Positions 1-6,268 of a stretch of 16,383 bases of DNA are shown here, piece by piece. A program made the translations under genes and the position numbers. The first letter of the stretch is position 1. Each line of letters begins with the position of its first letter. This DNA is from Conexivisphaera sp049976725 (GTDB lineage Archaea; Thermoproteota; Nitrososphaeria; Conexivisphaerales; Conexivisphaeraceae), in NCBI GenBank assembly GCA_049976725.1, contig JBMFHR010000020.1:1-16383 (forward strand), written 5' to 3'. Below the pieces are notes generated by a model. It did not search any database. It was not told the origin of the DNA and saw nothing but the letters and a program-made list of their open reading frames with translations.

Positions 1-3
1 CCG

Positions 4-759
4 TCAGCTTATGTAGTCCATGCGGCCCGGGCGCGTATCGCGCGACGCCGCCTCGCTCCTCGATATCTCATCCATCATGGCCTTGATCGCGCGCTCCGCC
101 TCGGCGGCCAGCGAGTCGAGCCTCGAGTAGTCCACCTCTATCCCGGAGAGCCTAGCCAGCGCCTTCAGCACCTCCTTCGAGCTCAGCGCGTCCACGTAGT
201 AACCCGCGGTCTCCCCCAGGAGGCAAATCCCGTCCATATCCTTCAGCGATGCCATCGCGAATATCAGGCCGTTCATCCCGTTTATCTCGCCGCCGTCCAT
301 CACATTGACGCCGGCCAGCCTGAGCCTCTCGAGGAGCTCCGGCCTGGTGGCCGTGCCGTGCACCGCCCTCTCGGTCGGCTCCTTGCCCAGTATGTATGCC
401 GCGAGGGAGTAGACCTCGCTGACGCCTGCGCCCTTGGCGATCTCCAGGACGCTGTCCACCACCTCGTAGCTGGCCTCGTTGCTCTCGAGCTGCGAGGGCC
501 CCGTGAACAGCAGGACGGACCTGGAGCCCTGCTGCGCGTGGTAGAGCTGGAAGCGCGGCATGTAGGCCACACCGTCGCTCTGTATGTAGACCTGCGGGGG
601 GAAGGCGGGCGTGTATATCTCAGCCACGAGGTCCGCGCGGAGCTCAACTATCAGGTGGTCCACCGCGAGCTTCCCCACCTGGCCGGCGCCCGGAACCGCG
701 CCTATGAGGAAGTCCGCCTTGGGGATCTTCCTGGAGATGCCCCTCACGATCGCACGCAC
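4..759 (-). CDS. PAC2 family protein (proteasome-assembly-chaperone-like)
   Basis: A 251-residue soluble protein resembling the archaeal PAC2 family (COG1938/COG2047), whose eukaryotic members chaperone proteasome assembly; the archaeal role is not settled. The family look comes from the N-terminal 'IGAVPGAGQVGKLAVDHL' stretch (residues about 19-36), then a region read as 'AEIYTPAFPPQVYI', the 'LLFTGPSQLES' strand (about 84-94), and the Gly-rich 'NGMNGLIF' segment near residue 165. The C-terminal 40 residues are charged and probably helical. The start is GTG at 759: no Shine-Dalgarno precedes it, but a TATA-like box (781-788) is centred 25.5 bases upstream, so the message is probably leaderless. 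It follows the preceding minus-strand gene by 36 bases with its own promoter. Family assignment is confident; function is inferred from the family name only. Confidence 0.85.
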   Translation of the reverse strand: MRAIVRGISRKIPKADFLIGAVPGAGQVGKLAVDHLIVELRADLVAEIYTPAFPPQVYIQSDGVAYMPRFQLYHAQQGSRSVLLFTGPSQLESNEASYEVVDSVLEIAKGAGVSEVYSLAAYILGKEPTERAVHGTATRPELLERLRLAGVNVMDGGEINGMNGLIFAMASLKDMDGICLLGETAGYYVDALSSKEVLKALARLSGIEVDYSRLDSLAAEAERAIKAMMDEISRSEAASRDTRPGRMDYIS

Positions 760-780
760 GCGGTATTCCAGGGTTGACTC

Positions 781-788
781 ATTAATAA
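781..788 (-). promoter_or_regulatory. TATA-like box of the PAC2 gene
   Basis: Read on the minus strand this is TTATTAAT, centred 25.5 bases upstream of the GTG start at 759. It is an AT-rich island in GC-rich sequence, and the spacing places the transcription start at the start codon. Confidence 0.6.
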
Positions 789-795
789 GAATAAG

Positions 796-1488
796 TCAAG
801 TCCCCGGTTCCTCGAGCAGCGCAGCCAGCTCGCCGAATGCGAAATCGATCAGCTCCTGGGCCGTCGTGCGGCCGAACGCCGCCAGCACGGCGTTCCTGGT
901 GACCCCGACGGTCAGCCCGTTCCTGGACGGCAGGGAGACCACGACGTACCATATCTTGCCGTGCTCCAGGTAATCGTGGTACAGCGCGGAGTCCCTGAGG
1001 GACTCGCCGTAGAGGGCCAGGACGTCGACGTTTGGGAGATCCACCTGGTCGAAGTAGATCACCCTAGCGCCCTCCATGGAGGCCTCGAAGTACTGCCTGA
1101 ACTTGTCATGGGAGAGGCGGGCCTCAACCACTCCCCCGGGGGCACCGTATATCACGCGCGAGAGGTCAGAGGCGATCTCGTTGGCGAGCCTCTTCTTGGC
1201 CATCACGAGGAGGAGCTGGCTGCCCCCCTCGACCCGCATGTAGAATGGAACCTCCAGCGTCCTGACGGTCTTGACCACTTCGCCGTGCCTCCTGAAGACG
1301 AGGGGCCTATCCTTGAGTGCGAGCGCGGACAGGTAACCAGAGCTGTACGCGACGTCCCTTATCTCCTCGACCAGGACCTGCCCCGTGCCGACGTCCTCGC
1401 GCTCCAGCCTGAAGTCCTTCAGCTTATGGACAAGGACGTCGGGCCTCACGTTGGCCCTGAGCCTGAATAGCTTGGCCGCTAGCGCCAC
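796..1488 (-). CDS. Unrecognised conserved-looking archaeal protein
   Basis: I do not recognise this 230-residue protein. It has no signal peptide, membrane segment, cysteine cluster or nucleotide-binding motif that I can see. It begins with a basic stretch (AAKLFRLRANVRPDVLVHKL) and alternates beta-like hydrophobic stretches ('LEVPFYMRV', 'QLLLVMAKKRLANEIA', 'ARVIYFDQVDLPNVDVLALYG') with charged helices, ending in an acidic helix 'AQELIDFAFGELAALLEEPGT'. That composition suggests a folded soluble alpha/beta protein. The GTG start at 1488 is chosen because a strong TATA box lies at 1510-1517, centred 25.5 bases upstream, which indicates a leaderless message. Strong third-position GC and AGG arginine use agree with its neighbours, so I regard it as a real gene. 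It is transcribed alone, 40 bases from the end of the oxidase operon. Confidence 0.8.
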   Translation of the reverse strand: MALAAKLFRLRANVRPDVLVHKLKDFRLEREDVGTGQVLVEEIRDVAYSSGYLSALALKDRPLVFRRHGEVVKTVRTLEVPFYMRVEGGSQLLLVMAKKRLANEIASDLSRVIYGAPGGVVEARLSHDKFRQYFEASMEGARVIYFDQVDLPNVDVLALYGESLRDSALYHDYLEHGKIWYVVVSLPSRNGLTVGVTRNAVLAAFGRTTAQELIDFAFGELAALLEEPGT

Positions 1489-1509
1489 GATCCGGGTGCG
1501 GAGTGCCCT

Positions 1510-1517
1510 ATATATAA
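1510..1517 (-). promoter_or_regulatory. TATA box of the 230-residue hypothetical gene
   Basis: The minus strand reads TTATATAT here, centred 25.5 bases upstream of the GTG start at 1488. It is the clearest TATA box in the window and lies in the 40-base gap after the upstream operon, so this gene is independently transcribed. Confidence 0.75.
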
Positions 1518-1528
1518 GCTGAGCACGC

Positions 1529-2659
1529 TCAGCCGCGGTTCGGCCTGAATGGCTCCAGCTCGGGATCCCTGCGGCCGTCTGCTATTTCGCGCGATGCCCT
1601 GGAGACGACGGCGGGACCCACGCTGAACCCGTAGTTGCCGAAGGCGTACGCGTAGTAGAGGTTCTCGTACTTGGAGCTCCAGCCCACTATGGGCAGTCCG
1701 TCGAACGCGTAGTCGAGGTACGCGCCCCACTGCCTGAGCGCGTTCATGTAGGAGAAGCTCGGGAAGAGCTTGACCGTTATCGTGGCTATCCTCTCCATCA
1801 CCTTCAGGCTCTCGTCGACGCTGTAGCTCGGGTTGTCGTAGCCCATGTCGTACACGGACCCGACGAACTCGTTCCTGAGGGTCTGGGTGAACCTGTACCC
1901 CTTGCTGTCCACCGTGATGACCGGCCTGAACTGGTACTTGTAGGGCTCGGTCACGAACGCTCCGGCGGCCGCCACCCTTATCGGGGCCACGCTGTCGCCG
2001 AGCGAGGCAACCAGATCACGACTCTTGGCCCCGGCCGCGATGACGAACGCGTCGGCCTCCACCCTCTGGGCGCCTCCCACTATCGCCGCCCTGACCTTGG
2101 ATCCGGAGGTCTCGAAGCCGGTCACCTGCCTGCTCCTGTAGACCTTGCCGCCCTTGGACCTGAGCATCATTATCCTGCTGCTCACGAGCGGGAAGAACAT
2201 CAGCTTGAAGTCGTCGAACGTGACGAACGCGCTCAGGAACGCGCCCTCGTCGAGCCACGGCAGGAACTCCTCCTTGAGCTCCTTCGGAGTCATCTCCCTG
2301 GCGTTGGCCCCTGCGGCCCTCCAGTACTCGAAGTACCTGGAGAGCCTCGCGCGCTCGGACTCCGTGAACGCTATGGACGCGTGCGGCACCTGCTCGCCCA
2401 TGACTCCTGTCGGCATGTTGAACTCCTCCTTGAGCCTGCGGTCGAACTGCTTCGCGATGCCTATCCCCTCGAGAGCGAGCTTCGCGAGCCTCGGATCCCT
2501 CTGCTGCACGCTGGAGACACCTATGGACCTGCCGGTCGAGCCGGACTCGGGGTAGACCGCCTCCAGAACCTCGACCTCCACGCCCCTGTCGGCCAGCTCC
2601 TGGCCTATACCGACGCCTATGGCGCCGGCCCCCACGACTACTACCTTCAGCGCGATCAC
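1529..2659 (-). CDS. FAD-dependent amine/amino-acid oxidoreductase (DAO family; PDH-beta/HcnC-like)
   Basis: A 376-residue DAO-family flavoprotein (D-amino-acid oxidase, sarcosine oxidase beta, HcnC, and the beta subunit of archaeal L-proline dehydrogenase). It should be the catalytic subunit that oxidises a secondary amine or amino acid with FAD. The Rossmann motif VVVGAGAIG (G10, G12, G15) opens the protein, an acidic residue in 'VEVLEAVYP' (about residue 35) should bind the FAD ribose, 'GSTGRSIG' follows, and the C-terminal FAD segment 'YAFGNYGFSVGPAV' replaces the usual Gly-His-Gly signature. GTG at 2659 is the start because its first bases overlap the TGA of the upstream gene (GTGA) and GGAGGAGG (2661-2668) precedes it. 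A longer reading frame to 2941 exists but only shadows the BFD gene. It is the last gene of a four-gene operon. The substrate (L-proline, D-proline, sarcosine, glycine or an opine) cannot be read from sequence. Confidence 0.88.
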   Translation of the reverse strand: MIALKVVVVGAGAIGVGIGQELADRGVEVEVLEAVYPESGSTGRSIGVSSVQQRDPRLAKLALEGIGIAKQFDRRLKEEFNMPTGVMGEQVPHASIAFTESERARLSRYFEYWRAAGANAREMTPKELKEEFLPWLDEGAFLSAFVTFDDFKLMFFPLVSSRIMMLRSKGGKVYRSRQVTGFETSGSKVRAAIVGGAQRVEADAFVIAAGAKSRDLVASLGDSVAPIRVAAAGAFVTEPYKYQFRPVITVDSKGYRFTQTLRNEFVGSVYDMGYDNPSYSVDESLKVMERIATITVKLFPSFSYMNALRQWGAYLDYAFDGLPIVGWSSKYENLYYAYAFGNYGFSVGPAVVSRASREIADGRRDPELEPFRPNRG

Positions 2660-2985
2660 ACCTCCTCCAGGCTCGGCCTGACGAAGATGCCGATCGGGAC
2701 AGGCTGCAGCGGCGACCTGACCCTGTAGGTCAGCTCGTCGAAGCTCACGTCGATCCCCATCTTCTTCATCTCGCTGGCGAACACCCTCTGGACGAGCGAG
2801 GCGCAGCCCCTTCCCTGGCAGAAGCCAGTGGTGGCCATGGCGAGGCGCCTGTAGTTGTCTATCTCCAGTGCCTCGGGGCCGAACATCCTTATCGCCATCT
2901 GGAGGGACCTGACTAGGTCCTCCTGGGTCTTGTCCATGCACCTGCAGACCACCGTGGGTTGATCGCGCCGAGCGGACGAGCTCAC
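2656..2985 (-). CDS. BFD-type [2Fe-2S] protein (PDH small Fe-S subunit-like)
   Basis: A 109-residue protein with a bacterioferritin-associated-ferredoxin-like [2Fe-2S] fold. The four ligands are C14 and C16 ('VVCRC') and C56 and C61 ('FCQGRGC'), the CxC...CxxxxC pattern of the family. In HcnB-type proteins this domain is fused to the large flavoprotein; here it is a free subunit, as in archaeal proline dehydrogenase complexes. It probably relays electrons between the two flavoproteins. The GTG start at 2985 overlaps the TGA of the ferredoxin gene (GTGA) and has a near-perfect Shine-Dalgarno, GGAGGTGA at 2993-3000, seven bases upstream. Its own TGA overlaps the GTG of the next gene, so the three cistrons should be translationally coupled. 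Confidence 0.88.
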   Translation of the reverse strand: MSSSARRDQPTVVCRCMDKTQEDLVRSLQMAIRMFGPEALEIDNYRRLAMATTGFCQGRGCASLVQRVFASEMKKMGIDVSFDELTYRVRSPLQPVPIGIFVRPSLEEV

Positions 2986-3521
2986 TTTCTCCTCACCTCC
3001 ACGTGCTTGACGTTCAACGCTATGGACTGGGGTACGAGCACGCTGACCATCACCGTGCCAAACTTCGGGCTCTTGGTCACGGAGAACACCTCCGCGCTAC
3101 CCAGAGGCCTGCCGGCCCTGTCGAAGACCTCGACGAGCTCGCCCTTCTTGGGCAAGGGCGTCAGCTCGTACGGCACCATGACCAGCGAGTATTCCTCGTA
3201 GCCGGGCCTCTTAAGGCTCTTCCTCCCGAAGTTGTAGTTAACAATGTTTATCGCCAGGCCTGGGCAGGCCTGGGCGCACAGGGTGCATCCCGTGCAGGCA
3301 TCCCAATTTATCTCGGGCCTGTTTATCATCGTCTTCATCGTTATAGCGCCGGTCGGGCAGACGTCCCTGCACGGCGTGCACGGTATGTCCTCCAGGCAGT
3401 CTATTATGGGGACGGCCACGCGCTCGAGGACCTCGGGCGGCGGTATCCTGCCCGCCTCCTTGAGCACGTCGAGCGTTATTATGCCCGCCTCCAGGCTCTG
3501 CGTTCCCCCGAGCTCGGCCAA
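2982..3521 (-). CDS. 2x[4Fe-4S] ferredoxin-type electron-transfer subunit
   Basis: A 179-residue iron-sulfur subunit with two clusters. The first group is C42, C48, C51, C55 (C-x5-C-x2-C-x3-CP) and the second is C76, C79, C82, C86 (the classical CxxCxxCxxxCP). After the clusters a roughly 80-residue domain ('YSLVMVPYELTPLPKKGE...') is rich in beta-type residues and ends in 'KHVEVRRK'. The widened spacing of the first cluster is, as I recall, usual for ferredoxins in these oxidase gene sets, so I do not count it as a defect. The start is TTG at 3521, one base after the TGA of the upstream gene; AGGAGG (3531-3536) lies nine bases before it. No better ATG or GTG is in frame nearby. Role: electron transfer between the flavoprotein subunits and a downstream acceptor. 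Confidence 0.87.
   Translation of the reverse strand: MAELGGTQSLEAGIITLDVLKEAGRIPPPEVLERVAVPIIDCLEDIPCTPCRDVCPTGAITMKTMINRPEINWDACTGCTLCAQACPGLAINIVNYNFGRKSLKRPGYEEYSLVMVPYELTPLPKKGELVEVFDRAGRPLGSAEVFSVTKSPKFGTVMVSVLVPQSIALNVKHVEVRRK
2993..3000 (-). promoter_or_regulatory. Strong Shine-Dalgarno for the BFD subunit
   Basis: The minus strand reads GGAGGTGA, a full match to the archaeal anti-Shine-Dalgarno, with a seven-base spacer to GTG at 2985. It lies inside the 3' end of the upstream ferredoxin gene and decides the start. Confidence 0.75.
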
Positions 3522-3522
3522 C

Positions 3523-4977
3523 TCACGCCGCCTCCTGGATGAGCACCTTGCTTATCCCCTCCTTGATCCTCCTGTAGTCCGGGCTCTCCCTGAAGAGGTC
3601 CAGCCACTCTATGGCCTTCCTCCTCTCCTCGACCATGGAATCGGTGCCCTTGCCCGCGCTGATGGCGGCGGATATTCCTGCTATCCTGCCCTCCATCATC
3701 GCGGTCGATGCCTCCTCTATGCCGCTCGCGTCGCCGGCCACGTAGACGCCCCTGACGCTGGTCTCCAGGTACTTCGTGCGGTAGGGGACGTAACCCCCTA
3801 GCTCGGGCACGAACTTCATCCTGGCGCCCATCTTGCTCAGCAGCTCGGTGCTGGGGGAGAGGCCCACGGCCATCCAGATTCCGTCCACCTTAATCTCCTT
3901 CTCGCTGCCCTCCACGGGCTTGAACGATTTGTCGACCTGGTATATCACCGCGGACTCCACGGATCCGTCCCCATAAGCTCCCTTGATCGTGTGCTCCATG
4001 AACACAGGTATCTGCATCCTCCTGATCTTCGCCGCGTGAACTAGGTAGGCAGCGGTCTTCGGCAGTATGTCTATCACTGCCCTCACGTTTATGCCGGCCT
4101 GCCTGGCCTGGTACGCGACTATCACGCCGACGTTGCCGGCCCCGATTATCAACACGTCGTTCGCGGGCTTGATCCCGAACACGTTCATGAGGGTCTGCGC
4201 CGCCCCGGCGCCCATCACCCCGGGCAGGTCGTTCCCGGGGAAGGCTAGCGTCCTCTCCATGGCGCCGGCCGCGACGAGCAACTTGTCGGCCCTGATCATC
4301 ATGACCTTGAACCTGCCGACGCCCTCGGCCCGCACGGCCATCAGGACGCCTTCGGGCGGATAGTAACCTATCACCTGGGTCATCGGGTAAAGCTCCACGT
4401 TCGGGTACTCCTTCAGCTGGGATACCAGGTTCCTCGCAATGTCTATCCCGCGTGTCCCGGCGAAGCTCTCCCTGGTCCCGAAGAACTTGTGCGTCTGCTT
4501 TATCAGCTGCCCGCCCGGATAGGGCGATTGGTCCAGCACGGCTATCCGCATGCCCGAGGGCGCGGCCGCGAGGGCCGCCGAGAGCCCGGCGGGGCCCGCG
4601 CCCACAATCACGAAATCGTAGGATAGGTTCTGCTTCTCCACCTTGAGCTCGTACCTCGGGGTGGGGTAGTCGGAGCTGTGCGGCTCCTCCGACTCTATCA
4701 CCATGCCGTCCTCAACCGGCAGTATGCAGGTCCTCACGTGTGGTACGCCATCGACCCTCATCATGCACTGCGAGCATTTGCCTATCATGCAGAAGGGTCC
4801 CCTCGGCCTGTGCAGGTAGCTGCTCCTCGTGAACTCCAGGACGCCGGCAGCGTAGAGCGCGGCCGCCACGGTCTCGTTGGAGTACGCGGTGACGCGCTGG
4901 CCGTTGTAGAGTAACCCGACCGGATTGCCTCTGTCCCAGGACAGAATCGGGTGATCCCATATCCTCCTGTCTTGCAT
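3523..4977 (-). CDS. FAD/NAD(P)-dependent oxidoreductase with N-terminal [2Fe-2S] domain (PDH-alpha/HcnB-like)
   Basis: A 484-residue large subunit and first gene of the operon. Residues about 20-95 form a Fer2_4-type [2Fe-2S] domain with C63, C68, C71 and C84 (C-x4-C-x2-C-x12-C). Residues from 120 form a two-dinucleotide-binding-domain oxidoreductase: FAD motif GAGPAG (126-131) followed by 'PYPGGQL', NAD motif GAGNVG (279-284), and the late FAD motif 'VYVAGDASG' (D416). HcnB and sarcosine-oxidase-alpha relatives often carry a C-terminal BFD domain; here the protein stops without it and BFD is a separate gene. In archaeal L-proline dehydrogenase the equivalent subunit has dye-linked NADH dehydrogenase activity. 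The ATG at 4977 has no Shine-Dalgarno; a TATA-like box at 5006-5013 would give a leader of about seven bases. The TGA lies one base before the next start. Confidence 0.9.
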   Translation of the reverse strand: MQDRRIWDHPILSWDRGNPVGLLYNGQRVTAYSNETVAAALYAAGVLEFTRSSYLHRPRGPFCMIGKCSQCMMRVDGVPHVRTCILPVEDGMVIESEEPHSSDYPTPRYELKVEKQNLSYDFVIVGAGPAGLSAALAAAPSGMRIAVLDQSPYPGGQLIKQTHKFFGTRESFAGTRGIDIARNLVSQLKEYPNVELYPMTQVIGYYPPEGVLMAVRAEGVGRFKVMMIRADKLLVAAGAMERTLAFPGNDLPGVMGAGAAQTLMNVFGIKPANDVLIIGAGNVGVIVAYQARQAGINVRAVIDILPKTAAYLVHAAKIRRMQIPVFMEHTIKGAYGDGSVESAVIYQVDKSFKPVEGSEKEIKVDGIWMAVGLSPSTELLSKMGARMKFVPELGGYVPYRTKYLETSVRGVYVAGDASGIEEASTAMMEGRIAGISAAISAGKGTDSMVEERRKAIEWLDLFRESPDYRRIKEGISKVLIQEAA

Positions 4978-5004
4978 GATTGCCCGGCCCTAGGCCGGAT
5001 GGGT

Positions 5005-5014
5005 GGATTAAAAG
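5005..5014 (-). promoter_or_regulatory. Promoter (TATA-like) of the oxidase operon
   Basis: The minus strand reads CTTTTAATCC, centred about 32 bases upstream of the ATG at 4977, which fits a very short leader. It is weaker than the boxes of the single genes and lies about 20 bases downstream of the AT-rich inverted repeat at 5033-5074. Confidence 0.5.
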
Positions 5015-5032
5015 CATTCGACCGGGGGCCAT

Positions 5033-5074
5033 AAATCAAATATATGCTTAATCAATATAGTATATTTTTGATTT
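5033..5074. repeat. AT-rich imperfect inverted repeat, possible operator
   Basis: Left arm AAATCAAATATAT (5033-5045) and right arm ATATTTTTGATTT (5062-5074) pair at 12 of 13 positions around a 16-base spacer. The block is almost pure AT in a GC-rich window and lies between the end of the aminotransferase gene and the promoter of the oxidase operon. An AT-rich palindrome upstream of an amino-acid oxidation operon fits an Lrp/AsnC-type operator. It could also be a 3' hairpin of the aminotransferase message, but the transcript strand lacks a clear T-run after it. Confidence 0.5.
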
Positions 5075-5080
5075 GACGCA

Positions 5081-6262
5081 TCAGCGGCCGGCCCAGTCGC
5101 GAGCGTGCCTCTCCAGGAACCTCTCCAGGCCGTCGAGCCCCCTCCCTATGGCCTCCATGCTGGCGGCCAAGGAGATTCTGACGTGGCCCTCCCCGCCCCT
5201 CCCGAACGCGGACCCGGGCACGACCGCCACCCGCTCCTCCTCCAGGAGGGCCCTGGCGAGCTCGGCGGAGCTCATGCCCGCCTCGATCCTGGGGAATATG
5301 TAGAACGCGCCCCTGGGCCTGAGGACGCTCACGCCCCTCATCGAGGATAGCCTCGAGTACGCGTAGTCGAGCCTCCTGCCCACCTCAGCGACGTAGTTCG
5401 CGGTGAAGTCCTGGGGACCCCTGAGGGCCTCCAGCGCCGCCCTCTGGGCGATCGAGCTCGGGCACACCGCGTCGTACATCTGGAACTTCACAGCGGCCTC
5501 CACGACCTCCCTTGGAGCTACCATGTAGCCCAGCCTCCACCCGGTCATGGCGTAGGTCTTGGAGAACGAGTTCACCACTATGGTCCTCCTGCGCACGTCC
5601 CCGTCGAACGAGGACATGCTCGAGAACTCGGCGCCGTAGACGAACTTCTCGTAGACCTCGTCCGAGATTATCCAGAGGTCGCGCTCCAGAGCGAACGATA
5701 CTATCTCCTCCAGCGCGCGCCTGCCGTACACGGCGCCCGTCGGGTTCGAGGGGCTGTTCACTATCACGGCGCGCGTCCTGGCGTCGGCCGCGGCCCTCAG
5801 CGACTCGGCCGTCGGCACGAACCCCTCCTCCTCGCGCGTCTCCACCTCGATCGCCCTCACGCCCAGGATGGAGGCCGCCCCCGCGTACCCCACGAACGCG
5901 GGGGTGGGCACGAGGACGGAGTCCCCCTCGTCCGTCACGGCCGCCAGCGCCTCGAGTATGGCCTGCGTGCCGCCCTGGGTGACCAGGACCTCCTCCGGGT
6001 CCACGCTGGCGCCGTAGTCCCTCGCGTACCTCTCGGCGATCGCGCGCCTGAGCTCGGGCAGCCCCGCGTTCGGCGTGTAGTGCGTGAAGCCCTCCTCCAG
6101 CGCCCTGCGCGCCGCCTCGCGCACGTTCGCGGGGGTTGCGGCGTCGGGCTCCCCCAGCGTGAGGTTGACCAGATCGCTATACTTGCTGGCCAGGTCGAAG
6201 AGTTCCCTTATGCCGGAGGGCCTGAGCGCTGAGAGCCTGTTGGAGATCGCGACCATCCGCAT
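5081..6262 (-). CDS. Class I/II PLP-dependent aminotransferase (aspartate aminotransferase family)
   Basis: A 393-residue fold-type I aminotransferase of normal full length, cytoplasmic, transferring an amino group between an amino acid and a 2-oxoacid. Visible signatures are 'TLGEPDAATP' near residue 35, 'VTQGGTQAILEAL' (94-106), 'NSPSNPTG' (N173), 'SDEVYEKFVYG' (D201, Y204), the PLP-lysine motif SFSKTYAMTGWR (K235), and 'HVRISLA' (R362, the alpha-carboxylate-binding arginine). The donor amino acid cannot be decided; aspartate, alanine and kynurenine-type enzymes share these motifs. The ATG at 6262 lies six bases after the TGA of the acyl-CoA dehydrogenase gene, so the two are one transcript; a second ATG two codons downstream is possible. 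The neighbourhood of amine oxidase and hydroxyacid dehydrogenases suggests amino-acid catabolism. Confidence 0.92.
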   Translation of the reverse strand: MRMVAISNRLSALRPSGIRELFDLASKYSDLVNLTLGEPDAATPANVREAARRALEEGFTHYTPNAGLPELRRAIAERYARDYGASVDPEEVLVTQGGTQAILEALAAVTDEGDSVLVPTPAFVGYAGAASILGVRAIEVETREEEGFVPTAESLRAAADARTRAVIVNSPSNPTGAVYGRRALEEIVSFALERDLWIISDEVYEKFVYGAEFSSMSSFDGDVRRRTIVVNSFSKTYAMTGWRLGYMVAPREVVEAAVKFQMYDAVCPSSIAQRAALEALRGPQDFTANYVAEVGRRLDYAYSRLSSMRGVSVLRPRGAFYIFPRIEAGMSSAELARALLEEERVAVVPGSAFGRGGEGHVRISLAASMEAIGRGLDGLERFLERHARDWAGR

Positions 6263-6268
6263 CGCCCT

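Noticed and set aside
2660..2941. N-terminal extension of the DAO flavoprotein
   Set aside because: The extension overlaps the well-supported BFD gene out of frame, and the FAD motif begins only at the GTG 2659 start, which has a Shine-Dalgarno and a GTGA overlap.
5033..5074. Reading the AT-rich palindrome as a transcription terminator of the aminotransferase
   Set aside because: No T-run follows on the transcribed minus strand and the arms are AT-only with a 16-base loop, so a regulatory site is at least as likely; left as a possible operator.
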